DNA from: Raphanus sativus | Taxonomy: Eukaryota; Streptophyta; Magnoliopsida; Brassicales; Brassicaceae | Reading direction: 5' to 3' | Assembly: GCF_000801105.2 (NCBI RefSeq) | Contig: NC_079516.1 | Span: 10,602,001-10,666,000, forward strand | DNA length: 64,000 bases | Shown here: positions 46,501 to 59,255 of the stretch, in pieces | Layout of the letters: every line of letters begins with the position of its first letter | Position numbering within the stretch: position 1 is the stretch's first letter | Program-made: the position numbers and the translations under genes | Notes under the pieces: generated by a model | The model's input: only the letters and a program-made list of their open reading frames with translations | Told to the model about the DNA's origin: nothing | Databases searched by the model: none

Positions 46501-48655
46501 ACAACTCTTTCCGCAAAACAAACACTAAACAAGTGGAGAAAAAACAGACTGCTATTTAAGACTTTGCTGCCATTAGTTCTGGTGATGTTTCGATCCTTAC
46601 ATCAGGGATTAAGGATGTGATATAAGAATTGGCAGGGTAACTACAAAAGAGTAACCTGGCCGAGGTGAACCTTTCTTAGACAGTTTCATTTATTAGCTTT
46701 TTAGCCAGAAGGTAGTGATCCAATGTGTGATAATAAAATATACAAGTAGCTCTACAACCAATACTAAATCGCCTGAACCCACTAACTTTATCAGTAAACT
46801 AGTTCGTAGAGTTTTACGTACTAGACGTCACTTCACCTCTGTCTACGAAAAAAATCTTGCATGAATCCAATCAAAGCAATAGGCTAACCTCTAAGGTGAC
46901 AAAAAAAAAGCAATAGGCTAACCTCTAAACTCAGAAGCTTTCTCTGGTACCAAGTAATCCCATGTCCTTTCAAGGGCCTTTCTTATTTTTAAATTTGTTT
47001 CTCCATCTAGATTTGCAGTCTGCACTCACGATAAATAGGCCATTGAGTGACACAATAGGTAAGAGAAGATCTTAAATAGCAGCTTTTATCCTGGAAAGAA
47101 AGAAAGCACAATATTTCTTGAAAGGGGTAGTCGAAGACGATGCACCTCAACATAGCAGATACCATCAGGATTAGTGCTGGACAGGAAAAGAATATCGGCT
47201 GGAAAAAACGCATCTTGTTTTATCTGCAAAATCAAGAATCTTATTTAATTATTATGGATCTTAATTCAAAGATAAACAAGATTATCAAATCAAACTATAA
47301 ATTAGAGCTCTGAAATGTAGTCAACACAAACAGATTTCCTAAACAAAGTGTCCTTCGCCAAATGTCAACAAAGCTGATGTTTGATAAATATTAACTCATT
47401 TACAAAGGAAAAAAAAACACAATTAAACTGTATGTCACGGAGGAAAGCAGCACAATGATACACATAAGTCACAGAAGGTAACTGAACCCTACCAGAGTAA
47501 CAATTATGCAGTAAGTACAAACAACTAAACATGTGTTCCAACAACCCACTGCAACACACAACACTAAATAAAAAGGGTAACCAGAGAGAAATACATCTCA
47601 TCTTGTTAGAATAAGAAAGATTAACCTTGACAATATCTCCAACTTGTAACTTTCTCCAAGGAATAGGTACCCACAGTTGGTCTTGTAGGATCTCCACAGT
47701 GGTATTATTTATGGACATATCATTTTGAAACCGTTTCTGCACCAAATTATGCATAGAATGATTTAGAAGCTGAGACACGGGTGGGTCTTGAAATTATTCT
47801 ACTCTAAAGCAAGGAGAAAGGGGGAAATTTCTGCGATTAAAAAAGAGGAAGAACAAAGGAGTATCCCTCCTCTTACCCAGTCTTCGAAAGCCTCCTTAAT
47901 AAGAGAGACGAGAAGCACCATTGACAAGGGAGCTACATTAGTTATTGGACTCACAGGGCTGCAGGAAAAACAATCTAAATCTAGTTAAATAACAGCACAG
48001 ATCATGCATAATTAATCCTCAAAGTTCAATCCAACTAAAATAAGAGGATATAATATGAAATAAACATAAAAGAAAACTTGAAAAGATGGTCAAAGTTATA
48101 CAACAATAACATCCCAAGGAAGTGGGAGGAAAAAAACGTACCTTATAGGTGTCATTGATAGACAGGAGATTCCAAGAAAGTAAATGTTTGCAATGCGCCT
48201 AAACTGTCAGGGAGGGAACACATTGCAACTAAGATCTATCATCATCCTAACTTAGAGATCCAAGCAAGAAAGAAAGAAAAAACCATGCGTATATTTATTT
48301 ACCTGTTCAAACAGACCCTTGGGCAGAAAGGTGAAAACATTATACTTCGTTGTAGAAATTGAATTACCCTGAATTGAAACAATCACCATAAAATAATCAA
48401 ACACACATATTATTGAAAAAAAAGAGAGAAAAAAATCAGATCGAAAAGCACAAATTCGAATGCGCATATTCGGTAACGGATTCGGAAAAATACCTTGAAG
48501 CGGACGGGCATATTGGAATCTCGATCATTGCAATAGACGGTACGATAAGAGGGAGCCTGAGGCTGTATATGACCCAACGTCACCGTTCGAGACGGCGTCC
48601 GCCGATGAGTAGCCGACGACGACGAATCGACGCTTAAATTACCCGATCGAACCAT
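40525..48655 (-). CDS. ALA3: Phospholipid-transporting P4-ATPase, ALA3
   Basis: Aminophospholipid flippase of Golgi/secretory membranes, which works with an ALIS beta subunit. Twenty-seven exons: 48494-48655, 48303-48368, 48142-48203, 47877-47958, 47626-47736, 47146-47223, 46923-47019, 46177-46283, 45852-45917, 45542-45663, 45369-45444, 45206-45283, 44994-45110, 44676-44825, 44482-44586, 43884-44026, 43617-43718, 43470-43533, 43178-43390, 42850-43015, 42684-42763, 42360-42599, 41919-42140, 41632-41799, 41150-41512, 40954-41060 and 40525-40828. They give 1217 codons (1216 aa; the Arabidopsis protein is about 1213 aa). The phosphorylated Asp lies in SDKTGT near residue 415, the actuator region has [14 protein letters not shown], the nucleotide site has [11 protein letters not shown] and the hinge has [11 protein letters not shown] near 846. 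Ten hydrophobic helices are readable. It ends in a basic tail. Intact and probably functional. Exon 17 is the source of the copy at 34.7 kb. Confidence 0.97.
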
Positions 48656-50412
48656 TCCGATCCAACAGCGTCAGAAATCGAATATCCGACTTGACTATAT
48701 ATATATATATATATATATATTATTCGTCTCCTTTGGTTACGAGATCTGTTGTGATCGACGTCCGGTAGAAAGTGGAAAAAGAGAGGACCAGAGCAAAGAC
48801 CAGCCTCTCTTCCGTTTCAGCCTTCTTTTCTTTTCTTTTTTTTTTTTGGTTTGAAGAGTAATGCTTCTTCTTCGTCAGAAAGTTGCTGCTTCTTCGGGTT
48901 GAAAGTAAATAATTTAATTGAATTTTTTTTTCAACTTTTCTTTTTTTTTTCGCATTTGTCGATACGTATTTCTCTTTCGGGTTATTCTTACCCAAAAATC
49001 CATCCGCGTTAATGCAAGAAAGAAGGAAATACCTTCCGCGTTGATAATTCTTCACGCGCCTTTCGAATACCCACATTGTTGCTAGTAAAACTAAAAATAT
49101 AATTGTCTTGCAAGATTTTTCTTTAAGTTCCTGCAGACAAATAGTAAAATAAAATTGTCTTACCAGATATAGTATTTCTCATTTTTGCAAATAATTCTGA
49201 ATCTCGAATCTTCGAATACAAATAGTTTTAATTAAGAAAAATGTTATATGATATTTTTAGGATGATGTAAACTACATCGTTAGACATGAATTTTCATAAA
49301 TTATTCAAAACAGAGCAAATAAAACTGTCTTATATAAATCTTTATAAATTAAATAGAATTTTCAGATATAATATTTCATAATTTTCAAATATCTTCTTTT
49401 AGACGCTTTTTAAGTCTACATTGTGTTGTATTTGAATTTAATTTACATCTAAAAATCTAGATTTTGAGATGTAAAAAAATGTATAGTTTCAATACAAAAT
49501 TTTCATCTCAAAATGTATTTTTGATCTTTTTATTATTTAAAAATACCTTTTTATTAGTAAAAAGTTATTTAAATGATTTCTTTAATATATCCGACGGAAT
49601 GTTTATGTTCGCTTTTATACTAAAAATTTAAGTTATGTTTTAAAATGGTAGTTTATTAGCAACTATACTTGATAATCATGTTATCAGAAAATTTAACATA
49701 TTGTAAATAAAATCATCATAAATAATATATATAAGATAGTGCAAGTAAAACCATCATTAATACCTAATACAAAATAGATGTAACTATTAGTGTTAAAATG
49801 AAAATTTTTAATCTTCTTAAATGTAGTCATTAAGTTAAAATTGTAGTCACTAAACTAAAATTTTAGTATGATAAATTTAATTTCTCTTACATATACGAAA
49901 AAATAAAATAAATATTGAAATAATATATAATATATTTTAGTAACTCATATCTAAATAATCATATGTAATAAAATTTGTGACATATACTATAGTCTATAGT
50001 TTTAATTATGTGTGAAGTAAAATTAATATTCTAACATTTTATTCATTTAAATAATATTTAACAATATAATACAAAATAAAATTTTAGTTTCATATAATGA
50101 TACGAAATTAATAACCTATAATGATAGTTATTTTAGATTTTTTTAGAATGATATGTTTACTGGACCTTTCCAATTCTCATAATAATACTAACATCGACAA
50201 ATATTTAGCTTGTGGAAAATTTAGTATATAATGTATTATTTTAGTAATAATGTGATGAATAATTACTTAAAATTCTGTGAATATAGAACCTCAAAAAGCA
50301 AGAAAATATGCAAGCTGATTCCATTTTATACATTTTGGGTGATCAAATCCTAAACCTTAAAAAAAGGAATATGATTAACCAAAAGAAAGTTTCATAATAT
50401 AAATCATATGAC
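48656..50412. other. ALA3 5' flank and AT-rich intergenic DNA
   Basis: 48656-49080 is the leader/promoter side of ALA3, with a (ta)n tract at about 48700-48721 and t-rich runs. Beyond 49100 the DNA is very AT-rich, with no coding region or bounded element. Confidence 0.5.
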
Positions 50413-51530
50413 ATCCCCTATATATTAAAGGATAAACATTTAAAAAATTATAACTTGTACTTTGTACTAATTAAAAAAATGTCATGCTGAGTTGTCAGAT
50501 CATTGGAATGCTAATTTTGCTTACGTGCCGGTTTGAGAATCAATTAAGAATCTTGTTTAATCCAAATTAAATTATTAGGAAATGTTATATTATATAGTAT
50601 GTCCATTATAGACCATTCATTTATCAAATTGAAATTTATTATCTATTTTTCCTTAAATAAACCTTGTGGAATTACCTAATGTGATTATATATATATGTGT
50701 AAATTAGTGATTTTAAATAATAAATATTTTCTAACAATATGTATACTTTATATCATTTTTGTTTAATTCTTTATTATTAAAATAAATCACACAATTACAT
50801 TAATTATATAATAAAAAAAAATTTTATATATTGGACTTTGGATTTTTCAAAACGAGTATAAATTACTATATTAAAAGCCTCACATAAACTTTTGAGAGCA
50901 AGGTTTAATTTTTTATGTAATAATATACAATGATTTTAAAACTATATGAATAAATAATTTTATTTTAATAGGTGTTTATGTTAATATATATATATATACA
51001 TATTATCATTTAAATTAAAATATATATCATGAAAATACATACTTATATTTTGATATTTGCATTAAACATATATTGAAAGTTAGTATTTTAATTTTGAATT
51101 CTCCATTGTTTTTTAATAATTATAAATTATTAAAACCACTAAACATCACACAGTAAAAAATAACGTTGGTGTAAAATTTTGTTATAAAAATATGCAAATA
51201 ATCATAAAATCATATGATTAGAAACCTCATTTAATAAATATAAATACTAAAAATATACTATATATCCATGTTAATATCATTTACATTTAATTATACGTGA
51301 TATACATAGATACAATTGATTTTTTGATATATTTACCTTAAAATGATTGTGAACAAACAAGAGTGGTCGTTTAATTTATATGCGGACGCCATTTTGTTAC
51401 ATAATAGTAACTGATTTCTTAGTTATTTAATATATAATTATTATTTTATTATTTAATAATATGCAGAAAACATAAAATAAATAATAAATATAAAACATTT
51501 ATTCTGCACAAGACGCAGATTTTAACCTAA
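50413..51530 (+). mobile_element. Possible decayed Helitron
   Basis: The left side (tcccctatatattaaaggat, preceded by A) resembles the 5' ends of Brassicaceae Helitrons. The right side near 51500-51530 (tctgcacaagacgcagatttt.. ctaag) resembles a 3' hairpin plus CTRR end but does not match it exactly. No RepHel gene. Boundaries and identity are tentative. Confidence 0.3.
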
Positions 51531-51994
51531 GTATGTATCTTTTTAATAACTTTAAATATTAAACATTTTTAAATCTCATGCCAAAAAAAAAAGAACAAAA
51601 TGAGAATAAACTCTAAAATCAATATTTATATCGAGCAATAACTAAAATGAAAAAAACGACATAAAAAGAGAAAAATATTGAAGACAGATAGGATTGGCAC
51701 GTGAAAGTAAAGTTCTTATAACCATAATTAATTTTTAAATTGCTAAATCATGATATAAAATCGAACTGACATAGTTTAACCAAATAGTATGTCTGAGATT
51801 CTTCGGCCTAAACGTTAGGTTCTTATGCTCTAAGTGATTTTTTGACCTAAAATATTTTAAAAATGAGATCAGTTTATCAGTAAACAAATTATGTAATTAA
51901 CAAAATTTTATTTTTTTTAAAGGCCAAAAATATTTATTCGATCAAGAATATAAATTTTATTTTTTCATTTTTTTTTCTTAAATAGTTTTCATAT
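51531..51994. other. AT-rich intergenic DNA, nothing recognised
   Basis: Poly-purine and AT-rich sequence. It runs up to the left target-site copy of the short LINE. Confidence 0.45.
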
Positions 51995-52004
51995 AAATTC
52001 ACTC

Positions 52005-53034
52005 GTATCCAGATAAGGCACAAGGAATGGTTAATTATGAGCCGGATACTAAACTGTTATTGGCTTTTACTTGGAAACTAAATTGTTTATCGAAGTTGAG
52101 ACATTTTGTTTGGCAAGTTATCTCAGGCATCATACCGGTTGGAAAAAATTTAAGGCGAGAGGCACTAAGTGTGCCACTAGGTGCAGTATTTGTGGAGCGG
52201 AGGAAGAATCAATTAACCATGTGCTTTTTCAGTGCCCTCCAGTCCTACAAACATGGGCTTTATCAAAAATTCCATCGGCGCATGGGATTTTTCCCACTTT
52301 TTCAGTATACACTAATTTGGATTACCTTTTCTCACGACTTCCAAAAAAATTAATTTTAGTAGTTTTCCATGGAACATGTGCAGTATATTTGGAAAAATAG
52401 AAAATAACAAATATTTTAATAAAAAAGATGGAAATCCTCAAAAAAAACTTCGGATGGCTGAGGTAGAAAGTGAAGTGTGGGTGGAAGTTCAACTTACGAT
52501 TCCTCAGATAAAAAGTGCTCCCCCAGGTGGTTGATTGGACTTCATTGAGATGTTCCAAAGTTTGCTTTATAGATAGTGCCTGGAAAGAAAAAGATAAATT
52601 CTTAGGACATGGGTGGTTCTGTAAAACCTTGGACTCAGAAGAAAATATGATAGGGGCGATGAATCTCCACAGAAGCCTATCAGTTTTACATGCAGAATAC
52701 AAAGCTTTGATATAGGCTATGGAGTGCATGAAAACTCTTGAGTATGCAGATGTAGTTTTCGCAACATATTGTTTTCAATTGGTGAAGATGGTGTCCTCAT
52801 TTGACGAATGACCAGCCTTTTCTACACATTTAGAGGAGTTTCGACGTAGTAAAACTTTTTTTCCTACCTTTAAGATCCAAGATATATCAAAAGCAACTAA
52901 TTTAGTGGCGGAAAAGCTTGCACGTGGTGCTATGAGTTCTCTTTTTGCTGTGTTTTATGTTGATTCTACGCCACCGATTTGACTTCTGAATCGGTAAAAC
53001 ATATATCATAGATTTAGTTATTGTTGTAAAAAAA
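52005..53034 (+). mobile_element. 5'-truncated LINE, zf-RVT and RNase H end
   Basis: The 3' end has a short A tail (about 53027-53036), and attcactc occurs at both borders (about 51997-52004 and 53036-53043), consistent with a TSD of 8-10 bp. Translation in changing frames gives the zinc-finger part (LNCLSKLRHFVWQVISG; CSICGAEEESINHVLFQCPP at about 52170-52235). An RNase H-like part follows (DWTSLRCSKVCFIDSAWKEK; MNLHRSLSVLHAEYKALI; NLVAEKLARGA). Several stops and frame changes make it inactive. The family differs from the 34.9-39.3 kb LINE, which lacks an RNase H domain. Confidence 0.85.
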
Positions 53035-53044
53035 AATTCACTCT

Positions 53045-54610
53045 CGACAAGGTACATATCTTTTATCCTAGTTTGACCGTATAGCCTCCGCGCTAAAGCT
53101 GAGCGATTAGGAGATTGGCGCGTGAGAGTTTAATGAATATTCTGATTTGTTTATCAAACCGCCATGCTGGACTGGTTCCGGATTATTTTCGTTGTCGTTA
53201 AGACACAGTCGTTTAAATTTATTGATTGGCTGTGTATGAGGGTTAGGTTGTTGAACGACCGATCATGTGCAGACACCAAAAGATCGTGGAATGAACAAAA
53301 TACGAATAGGAGAAAAGAATTAGCCTAAAGTACGTCGTTTTCGAGTTTTATTGACTATAACAGTCTAACAGAATTAAACAACTAAGTTTTCTCCACAAAA
53401 TATTGGTACGTGAGATTGTTTAATCCGGGATAATCGTTAGATGCATGATGTTTACATCATAAATACAGCAAATAAGCGTTTGACCAGAAATATAATAAAG
53501 CGTTAAGTTGAATAATGGTTTCAAACTGCATGATAAGAATTTTTTCAAAAAAAAAAATCTGCATGATAAGAACGACTTGTAAGTAACTAGTGTTGGGCAT
53601 GTTTATTTCTAATGATTTGTTATTTGTTTCATTTTGATTCAAAAAGTTCAGATATCCGTAAACAAATATTAAAAATATATCCGTTAAAAACGAAGTAAAT
53701 CACAAATATTATAAATTTTTATGTCGGATATCCAATCCGCTCCGACTTTTATACAAATATATTATATATGTACAATTAACTATAGAAGTTTACATGTATA
53801 ATTTTATAACTATTATTTTAACATAAAACTTTATTATTTTTATTTATAAAATTATGTATATAAGTATCAAATTAAAAAAGGGAATAATTTCTTCTAAAAT
53901 TTTATATTCTATAAGAACATTTAATTAATTTTAAAAATATATGAAACACATAGTTTTGATAATCTTTATTTTATATTTTATATTATGTTAAAGATATGTT
54001 TTGAAGATAAACTTGTATAGTTTTTTTAAATTTATTTGTATTGAACAAAGTGAATAAAATATTTATGAATAAAATATTCATAAATATTTAAAAAGTTTTT
54101 TGATATCCGAAAATTGGATATCCCTATTTTTTTTGAGGCAAAGTAAATCAAAAATTAGATATTCGTACAATACGAAGCAAATCTCAAATATTATAAATTA
54201 CGGTAGTATTCAATCGACGTCCACCCCTATTGATAATTAAGTAAGATAACTTTAGTAGTTCAATGGCAGTTGAAACTAACAAAAGAAATCATATAAACAT
54301 TAGATATATCTCTAGTGAGCCAAACCAAATTTAAATAACAATTAACAACTATTCACGGATGAACAACATCAAAATCTGAGTAAGGTTTTACTAATGTATC
54401 TCCAATAGTTAACCTTATTTTCTGCTTTAAAATGAGGTAAAATAAAAATGAGTTTTCATTTTGTATCAATGGTTTCTTTCATTTTCCCTTCAAAAAGAAT
54501 AATTTCAAATGTATTATGTTATTACTATTTATTATTAATTCTAATAATACATTATTTTATAAAAATTACAAGTTATATCCAAATATGATTTATTTTCATC
54601 AGATTTTCCG
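53045..54610. other. AT-rich intergenic DNA
   Basis: No gene. 54395-54550 resembles the terminal part of common Brassicaceae MITEs (ctccaatagttaacc, aaatgaggtaaaataaaaat) but no matching second end was located. Confidence 0.4.
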
Positions 54611-55110
54611 CCAAATCACAAAATCTTGGGTTCTTGTCAGAACCGTAAAATTGTGCCTTCGGCAAAAATCACAATTTTTTTTGTTTTCTAGCCAAAATCG
54701 CAAAGTAAGTATTTTCACAAAAATTTCAAAATGTGTTTTCTCACTTACCACAAATTCATGTTTATCGCCAAAACCACAAAATATTGGTTCCTTACCGAAT
54801 TTTGCAAAAGCAAGTTTTTCCACCAAAATGCAAAACGAATTTTCTGTCAAAACCACAAAATTGTATTTTTTGCTAAAATGGTTAAATCTTGTTTTTTTTT
54901 GCCAAAATTACAAAAGGTGGTTTCCACCACAATCACGAAATCAGTTTTTTTTCACCAAATCCACAAAAACGAGTTTTCGCACCAAAATCGATAAATTTTG
55001 TTATCCTATTAAAATCTAAAAATCTTCTTTTCCATACTAAATCACAATATTTTTTTTATCAAAACCACAAAAACGAATTCTTTCGTTAAAACTAAAATAT
55101 CGCATTTTTC
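54611..55110. repeat. Diverged minisatellite, about 26-bp unit, about 19 copies
   Basis: Blocks like gccaaaaccacaaaatcgtg recur every 20-30 bp (for example at 54611, 54639, 54662, 54691, 54716, 54746, 54766, 54795, 54821, 54846, 54872, 54901, 54926, 54953 and 54980), separated by t-rich spacers. The average step is about 26 bp. Overlapping open frames of 61-167 codons on both strands are by-products of the repeat and not genes. Confidence 0.8.
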
Positions 55111-55187
55111 TCCGAAACAGTGATGTCTTGTTTTTAGTCTTAAAAGAGAAACCATCTTTGTCGGAATCCATAAATGTACTTCCCAAC

Positions 55188-55240
55188 GAGAATTGAACCT
55201 GAGTGGAAGAGTGCCTAGGCACTCCTTTATCACTAGACCA
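55188..55240 (-). other. tRNA-like Pol III box A/box B module
   Basis: On the minus strand tggtctagtga (55240-55230) resembles box A and ggttcaattctc (55199-55188) box B, about 30 bp apart. The flanking bases do not form an acceptor stem, so this is not a functional tRNA. It lies just right of the minisatellite. Confidence 0.5.
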
Positions 55241-55851
55241 AAAGCTTGTTGGTAAATACAGTTTGGGAGAACTTCAAGTGTACCATGTTTTTTTATACCA
55301 TAATTCATGTTTAACTTCATTAAATAAAATTTTCACAAATACCTTCTTCATTAAAGATGAAAAAGAGTTTTATATCCTTAATATATCTATAAATAATTAT
55401 TTAAATAAATAATAATAAAAAATTCTAGTTTTTGAATTCTATGTTTTCAAATTTATATTTTTTAAAAATATTTTTAAATTTGTTTTATTTTATTTGAAAA
55501 GTTTTGTTTTTGAAATTTAAAAATTCTCTTCGAAACTATTTTTTTTTTTAAATCAAACTTTTAAGTATTTATTTATATATTTATTAAAATTATAAACCTC
55601 AAATTCCAAGAATGCACCCCTCATATCGAAATGTTTAATCAATATTAGTTAAACTTAGGATTATAAGTGTGTATTTTACTCTTTAAAATGAAAGGTAAAT
55701 ATGATTAATGTAAACATAAATAATTGTCTTAGGAATATGGTAGTTTACGTAATTTTTCAAATAATTTTGAGTTAACTTTTTATGACTAGCCCCCACGACA
55801 ACGGTGTCGCAAATCTAGAAACAAATATCTTAAATATTTTATCGGAAGGCA
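55241..55851. other. AT-rich intergenic DNA, nothing recognised
   Basis: No coding sequence or bounded element. It ends at the A that precedes the Helitron 5' TC. Confidence 0.45.
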
Positions 55852-56054
55852 TCTATTATATTAAAACATAAGTCACAACCTTAATTGATGTATGATTTTT
55901 TTTTTAAATTGACCCAATGGACTATCCTTATAAATCAGTTAACATTATTTATTATTACTAATAATATAACTTATATACAACATGAATGATATAATTTTGT
56001 TTCCTAATAAACCGGAAACATAACCACAATATCTTTTGATATCTTTTCATTTCA

Positions 56055-56088
<34 letters not shown>

Positions 56089-56611
56089 TTTGAAATATCT
56101 GTTTAAAAAGATCTAAAAAGGATCTTAATTTTCAAAACTTATATGTAAATAGTCACGCATTTCGTAGTTAGTTTTGAAATATAATTATACATTAATATAT
56201 TCAGTTATCATTTATAAAATGAAATATAAATATTCTATTATATTTGATCTATTATATAATTACAATCAATCATATTAAAATTTATTATGTTGATCAAAAT
56301 TTATTAGAATTGAGCTATATATTATTATGCATTAATAAGTATACATTTATTGTTTACAATCCGTCACATATTAATTTGTTTAATAACTAAAAGTAAATTC
56401 AATAAGATAAATATATAATAAGAGACTAAAATACATGTGACGGTTTTAAACAATTTATTATTTACAACATGTAAACTATAAGTTATTATATTTGAAATAG
56501 TTATAAAACATTAAAATTAAAAATGTATACCATTAACGATTTAAAATAATATATATATATATATATATAATTAAAAATAACATCTGCACGGTTGTGCGGG
56601 TCGAGATCTAG
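55852..56611 (+). mobile_element. Non-autonomous Helitron, 760 bp
   Basis: Starts TC (tctattatattaaaacataa), typical of Brassicaceae Helitrons, and ends CTAG, preceded 11 bases upstream by a GC-rich hairpin (gcac-ggtt-gtgc, ggg). It lies between A (55851) and T (56612), the usual AT target. There are no TIRs and no TSD. (ta)n tracts lie inside at about 56045-56081 and 56551-56568. No RepHel gene. Confidence 0.85.
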
Positions 56612-57237
56612 TAATTTTTTAAAACATATAAATAAAAATACAAAGATGTAGTGAAATTATAAATATTATATGGATTCTTTAAAACATATAAAGTTGTAAC
56701 TTCAACATCTATAGGTAAACATACCCTCTAGGACTTCTCTGGGTATAAATTATAAATATAATATTTGTGGGTTGAATTTTGTATGGTTTGAGCTACGATA
56801 TGCAGGAGTTAACGCTGCTAATGGCTCTTTAGCAGAGTTTTAACTTCTAAATGAACACACAAAAACACAACCGACATATAGAGACGTGGCAGATAAGGAA
56901 ATAACTAGAGTGCGTTAGGACTTTTCGATCCAAAGGACTCACAGCTGGTCTTGTGAGTTGGTGTTGACTTGGACAACAAAAAAAAACCTCATCAGTTGGA
57001 CGAAAGCGTTTTCGAGGAGCAGGTGATTCTTGGATCTCTTGTATTTTCCCATTTTGCACGTCTTTGTGTACAACGGTTTGTGGATTGAATCCCTCAGAAA
57101 TCATAGTTTATTTGAGTCCTTGAGCTTTGCAAAAAAAAAGAAAAGAAATATATATATATATATAAACGGAACTATGAACTCATAAATCCTCCTCCTGTGA
57201 TTATTGACTACTAGTTTCATTGTTGAACAGGAAACTA
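56612..57237. other. 5' flank of the NLR gene
   Basis: Holds a TTGAC(T) core (about 56962) that fits a WRKY W-box, plausible for an immune gene. A (ta)n run lies at about 57150-57163. A splice acceptor (ttgaacag, 57230) just before the ATG suggests a leader intron. A minus-strand open frame at 56847-57104 (MISEGFNPQTVVHKD..) has coding-like residues but is not recognised and may be a gene scrap. Confidence 0.4.
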
Positions 57238-59255
57238 ATGGCGGAGTCACTTTTATCATTTGGAGTAGAAAAGCTGTGGGACCTCCTAGTCAGAGAATCT
57301 GACCGACTTCAAGGGGTTGATGAGCAGATCAATGGACTAAAGAGTGATTTGAATATGTTGAAATGCTTTTTGGAAGATGCAGATGCCAAGAAACATACAA
57401 GTGCAATGGTGAGAAACACTGTGAAAGAGATCAAAGAAATTGTTTACGACGCAGAAGATATAATCGAAATCTTTCTTCTAGAGGAAGGACTCGGAAAAAC
57501 AAGTAGCATCAGGAAGAGTGTGAGAAGATTTCCTCGCGTCGTGGTGAAACGCATGGGGCTTGCTCTCGATATGAAAGCCATAAGCAATAGAATATCTAAG
57601 GCGATCCGCGATATGCAGAGTCTTGGCGTGCAACAAGTCATTGTCAGTGAAACGTATGCACAGGAGAGACAAAAGGAAATGCGACAAACTTTTTCAAGTG
57701 ATACTGAAGACCATCTTGTGGGTTTGGAGGAGAATGTTGAGCAATTAGTTTGCTATTTGACGGAGGAAAATAGTAGCAGCCAAGTGGTTTCTATAACCGG
57801 GATGGGCGGTATTGGTAAAACTACCCTAGCAAGACAAGTTTTTAATCACGAGATAGTAAAAAGCCATTTTCCAGGACTCGCATGGGTATCTATCTCACAA
57901 CAGTTTACAAGGAAGTATGTGTGGCAGACGATCTTGCGGAAACTTAGGCGAGAGTATAAGGTGTTAGAGATGACAGAAGATGAACTCCAAGAAGAACTTG
58001 TTCGGCTGTTGGGAATACAAAAGACTTTGATTGTCCTTGATGATATATGGAGAGAAGGAGACTGGGACATAATCAAACCAATATTTCCACGACACAAAGG
58101 TAAATATATAAATTAGATACTTCTCTTATTATAGTTCATAGCTTTTGAGGAAGGTCATAAAGCATTATGGCATTTTTTTCCCTAGTAAGTTATGTAAAAA
58201 CAGTAAAAATTTTTGTAGGTTGGAAGATACTACTTACTTCCCGCAACGAAGGTGTGGCATTACGAGCAGATCCAAAATGTTTCACTTTTAAACCAAATTG
58301 TCTAACTCTTGATGAATGTTGGTATATTTTTCGGAGGATAGCATTTCCTAGGAACGACACGACCCGTAAGTTCTTAAGACAACCTTTGAGGATTCTTTTT
58401 TTTTTCCAAGTGAAAAAAGAATTATGTTTTCTGCCTTATATAAAATTGACACCAAGGCATATGAAATTTTTTCGAAGACATGAATTTTTTCGAACACTTA
58501 TTTAGTTGAACAATATCTTGAAAGAATGATTTGTATACTTGATAATTTGTTTTGCAGAACTTAATGTTGATGAAATGGAAGAGATGGGTAAGCAGATGAT
58601 CAAACACTGTGGAGGACTACCTTTGGCAGTAAAGCTGTTAGGAGGTTTGCTAGCTTCTCAATACACATTGCATCAGTGGAAAAGGATATATGAGAATATA
58701 AGATCTCACATCATTGGAGAGACTAGCTACAATGCCGACAACAGCAATTTGGTTTATCATGTATTATCTTTGAGTTTCGAGGAGTTGCCTAGTTGTTTGA
58801 AGCATTGCTTCCTCTACCTGGCTCATTTTCCAGAAGATTGTCCAGTAGATGTTGAGAAACTGGCCTACTACTGGGCCGCGGAAAGAATGCCAAAACCTGT
58901 GTATTATGAAAGAACAAGTGTTCGAGATGTCGTTGATGGCTACATAGAAGAGTTGGTTAAAAGAAATATGGTTATCTCCGAAAGAGATGGTAGGACTTTG
59001 AGATTTGAAAAATGCCACTTGCATGACACCATGAGAGAAGTTTGTCTTCTTAAAGCCAAAGAGGAGAACTTTCTACAAATTGTTCATGGCACCACCTCTG
59101 AATCTTCTTCTCAATCTCGCAGACTCGCTATACATCGTCTTGATAAAACATTTAACGAAGAGAAGGAGATAAATAATCCAAAACTTAGATCTCTCTTGGT
59201 TATCTTGAAGGACATGAGAACAGATTGGATCATTAAATCAATTAGCCAGTATTGA
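57238..59255 (+). CDS. CC-NB-ARC protein (RPP8/At1g59780-like), LRR truncated
   Basis: Coiled-coil NLR of the intracellular immune-receptor class. Exons 57238-58099, 58219-58365 and 58558-59255, GT-AG with phases agreeing, giving about 568 aa. The Rx-type CC domain covers residues 1-130 with the EDVID-like [11 protein letters not shown]. The P-loop GMGGIGKTT lies near residue 189, kinase-2 LIVLDDIW near 263, [15 protein letters not shown] in exon 2, GLPL as [12 protein letters not shown], and the MHD motif as LHD (HLHDTMRE). All nucleotide-binding motifs look intact. TGA at 59253-59255 ends the frame right after the NB-ARC-LRR joint (WIIKSISQY). Downstream LRR codons remain in the same frame but much of the LRR is gone. 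It could make a CC-NB-ARC protein without LRR or be a pseudogene. The start is the ATG after a splice acceptor, matching the MAE start of the family. Confidence 0.85.

Noticed and set aside
55188..55240. Functional tRNA gene
   Set aside because: Boxes A and B are present but no acceptor stem or anticodon arm can be folded, unlike 23396-23467.
54516..55320. Open frames of 61-167 codons on both strands
   Set aside because: By-products of the 26-bp minisatellite. The residues follow the repeat and show no domain.
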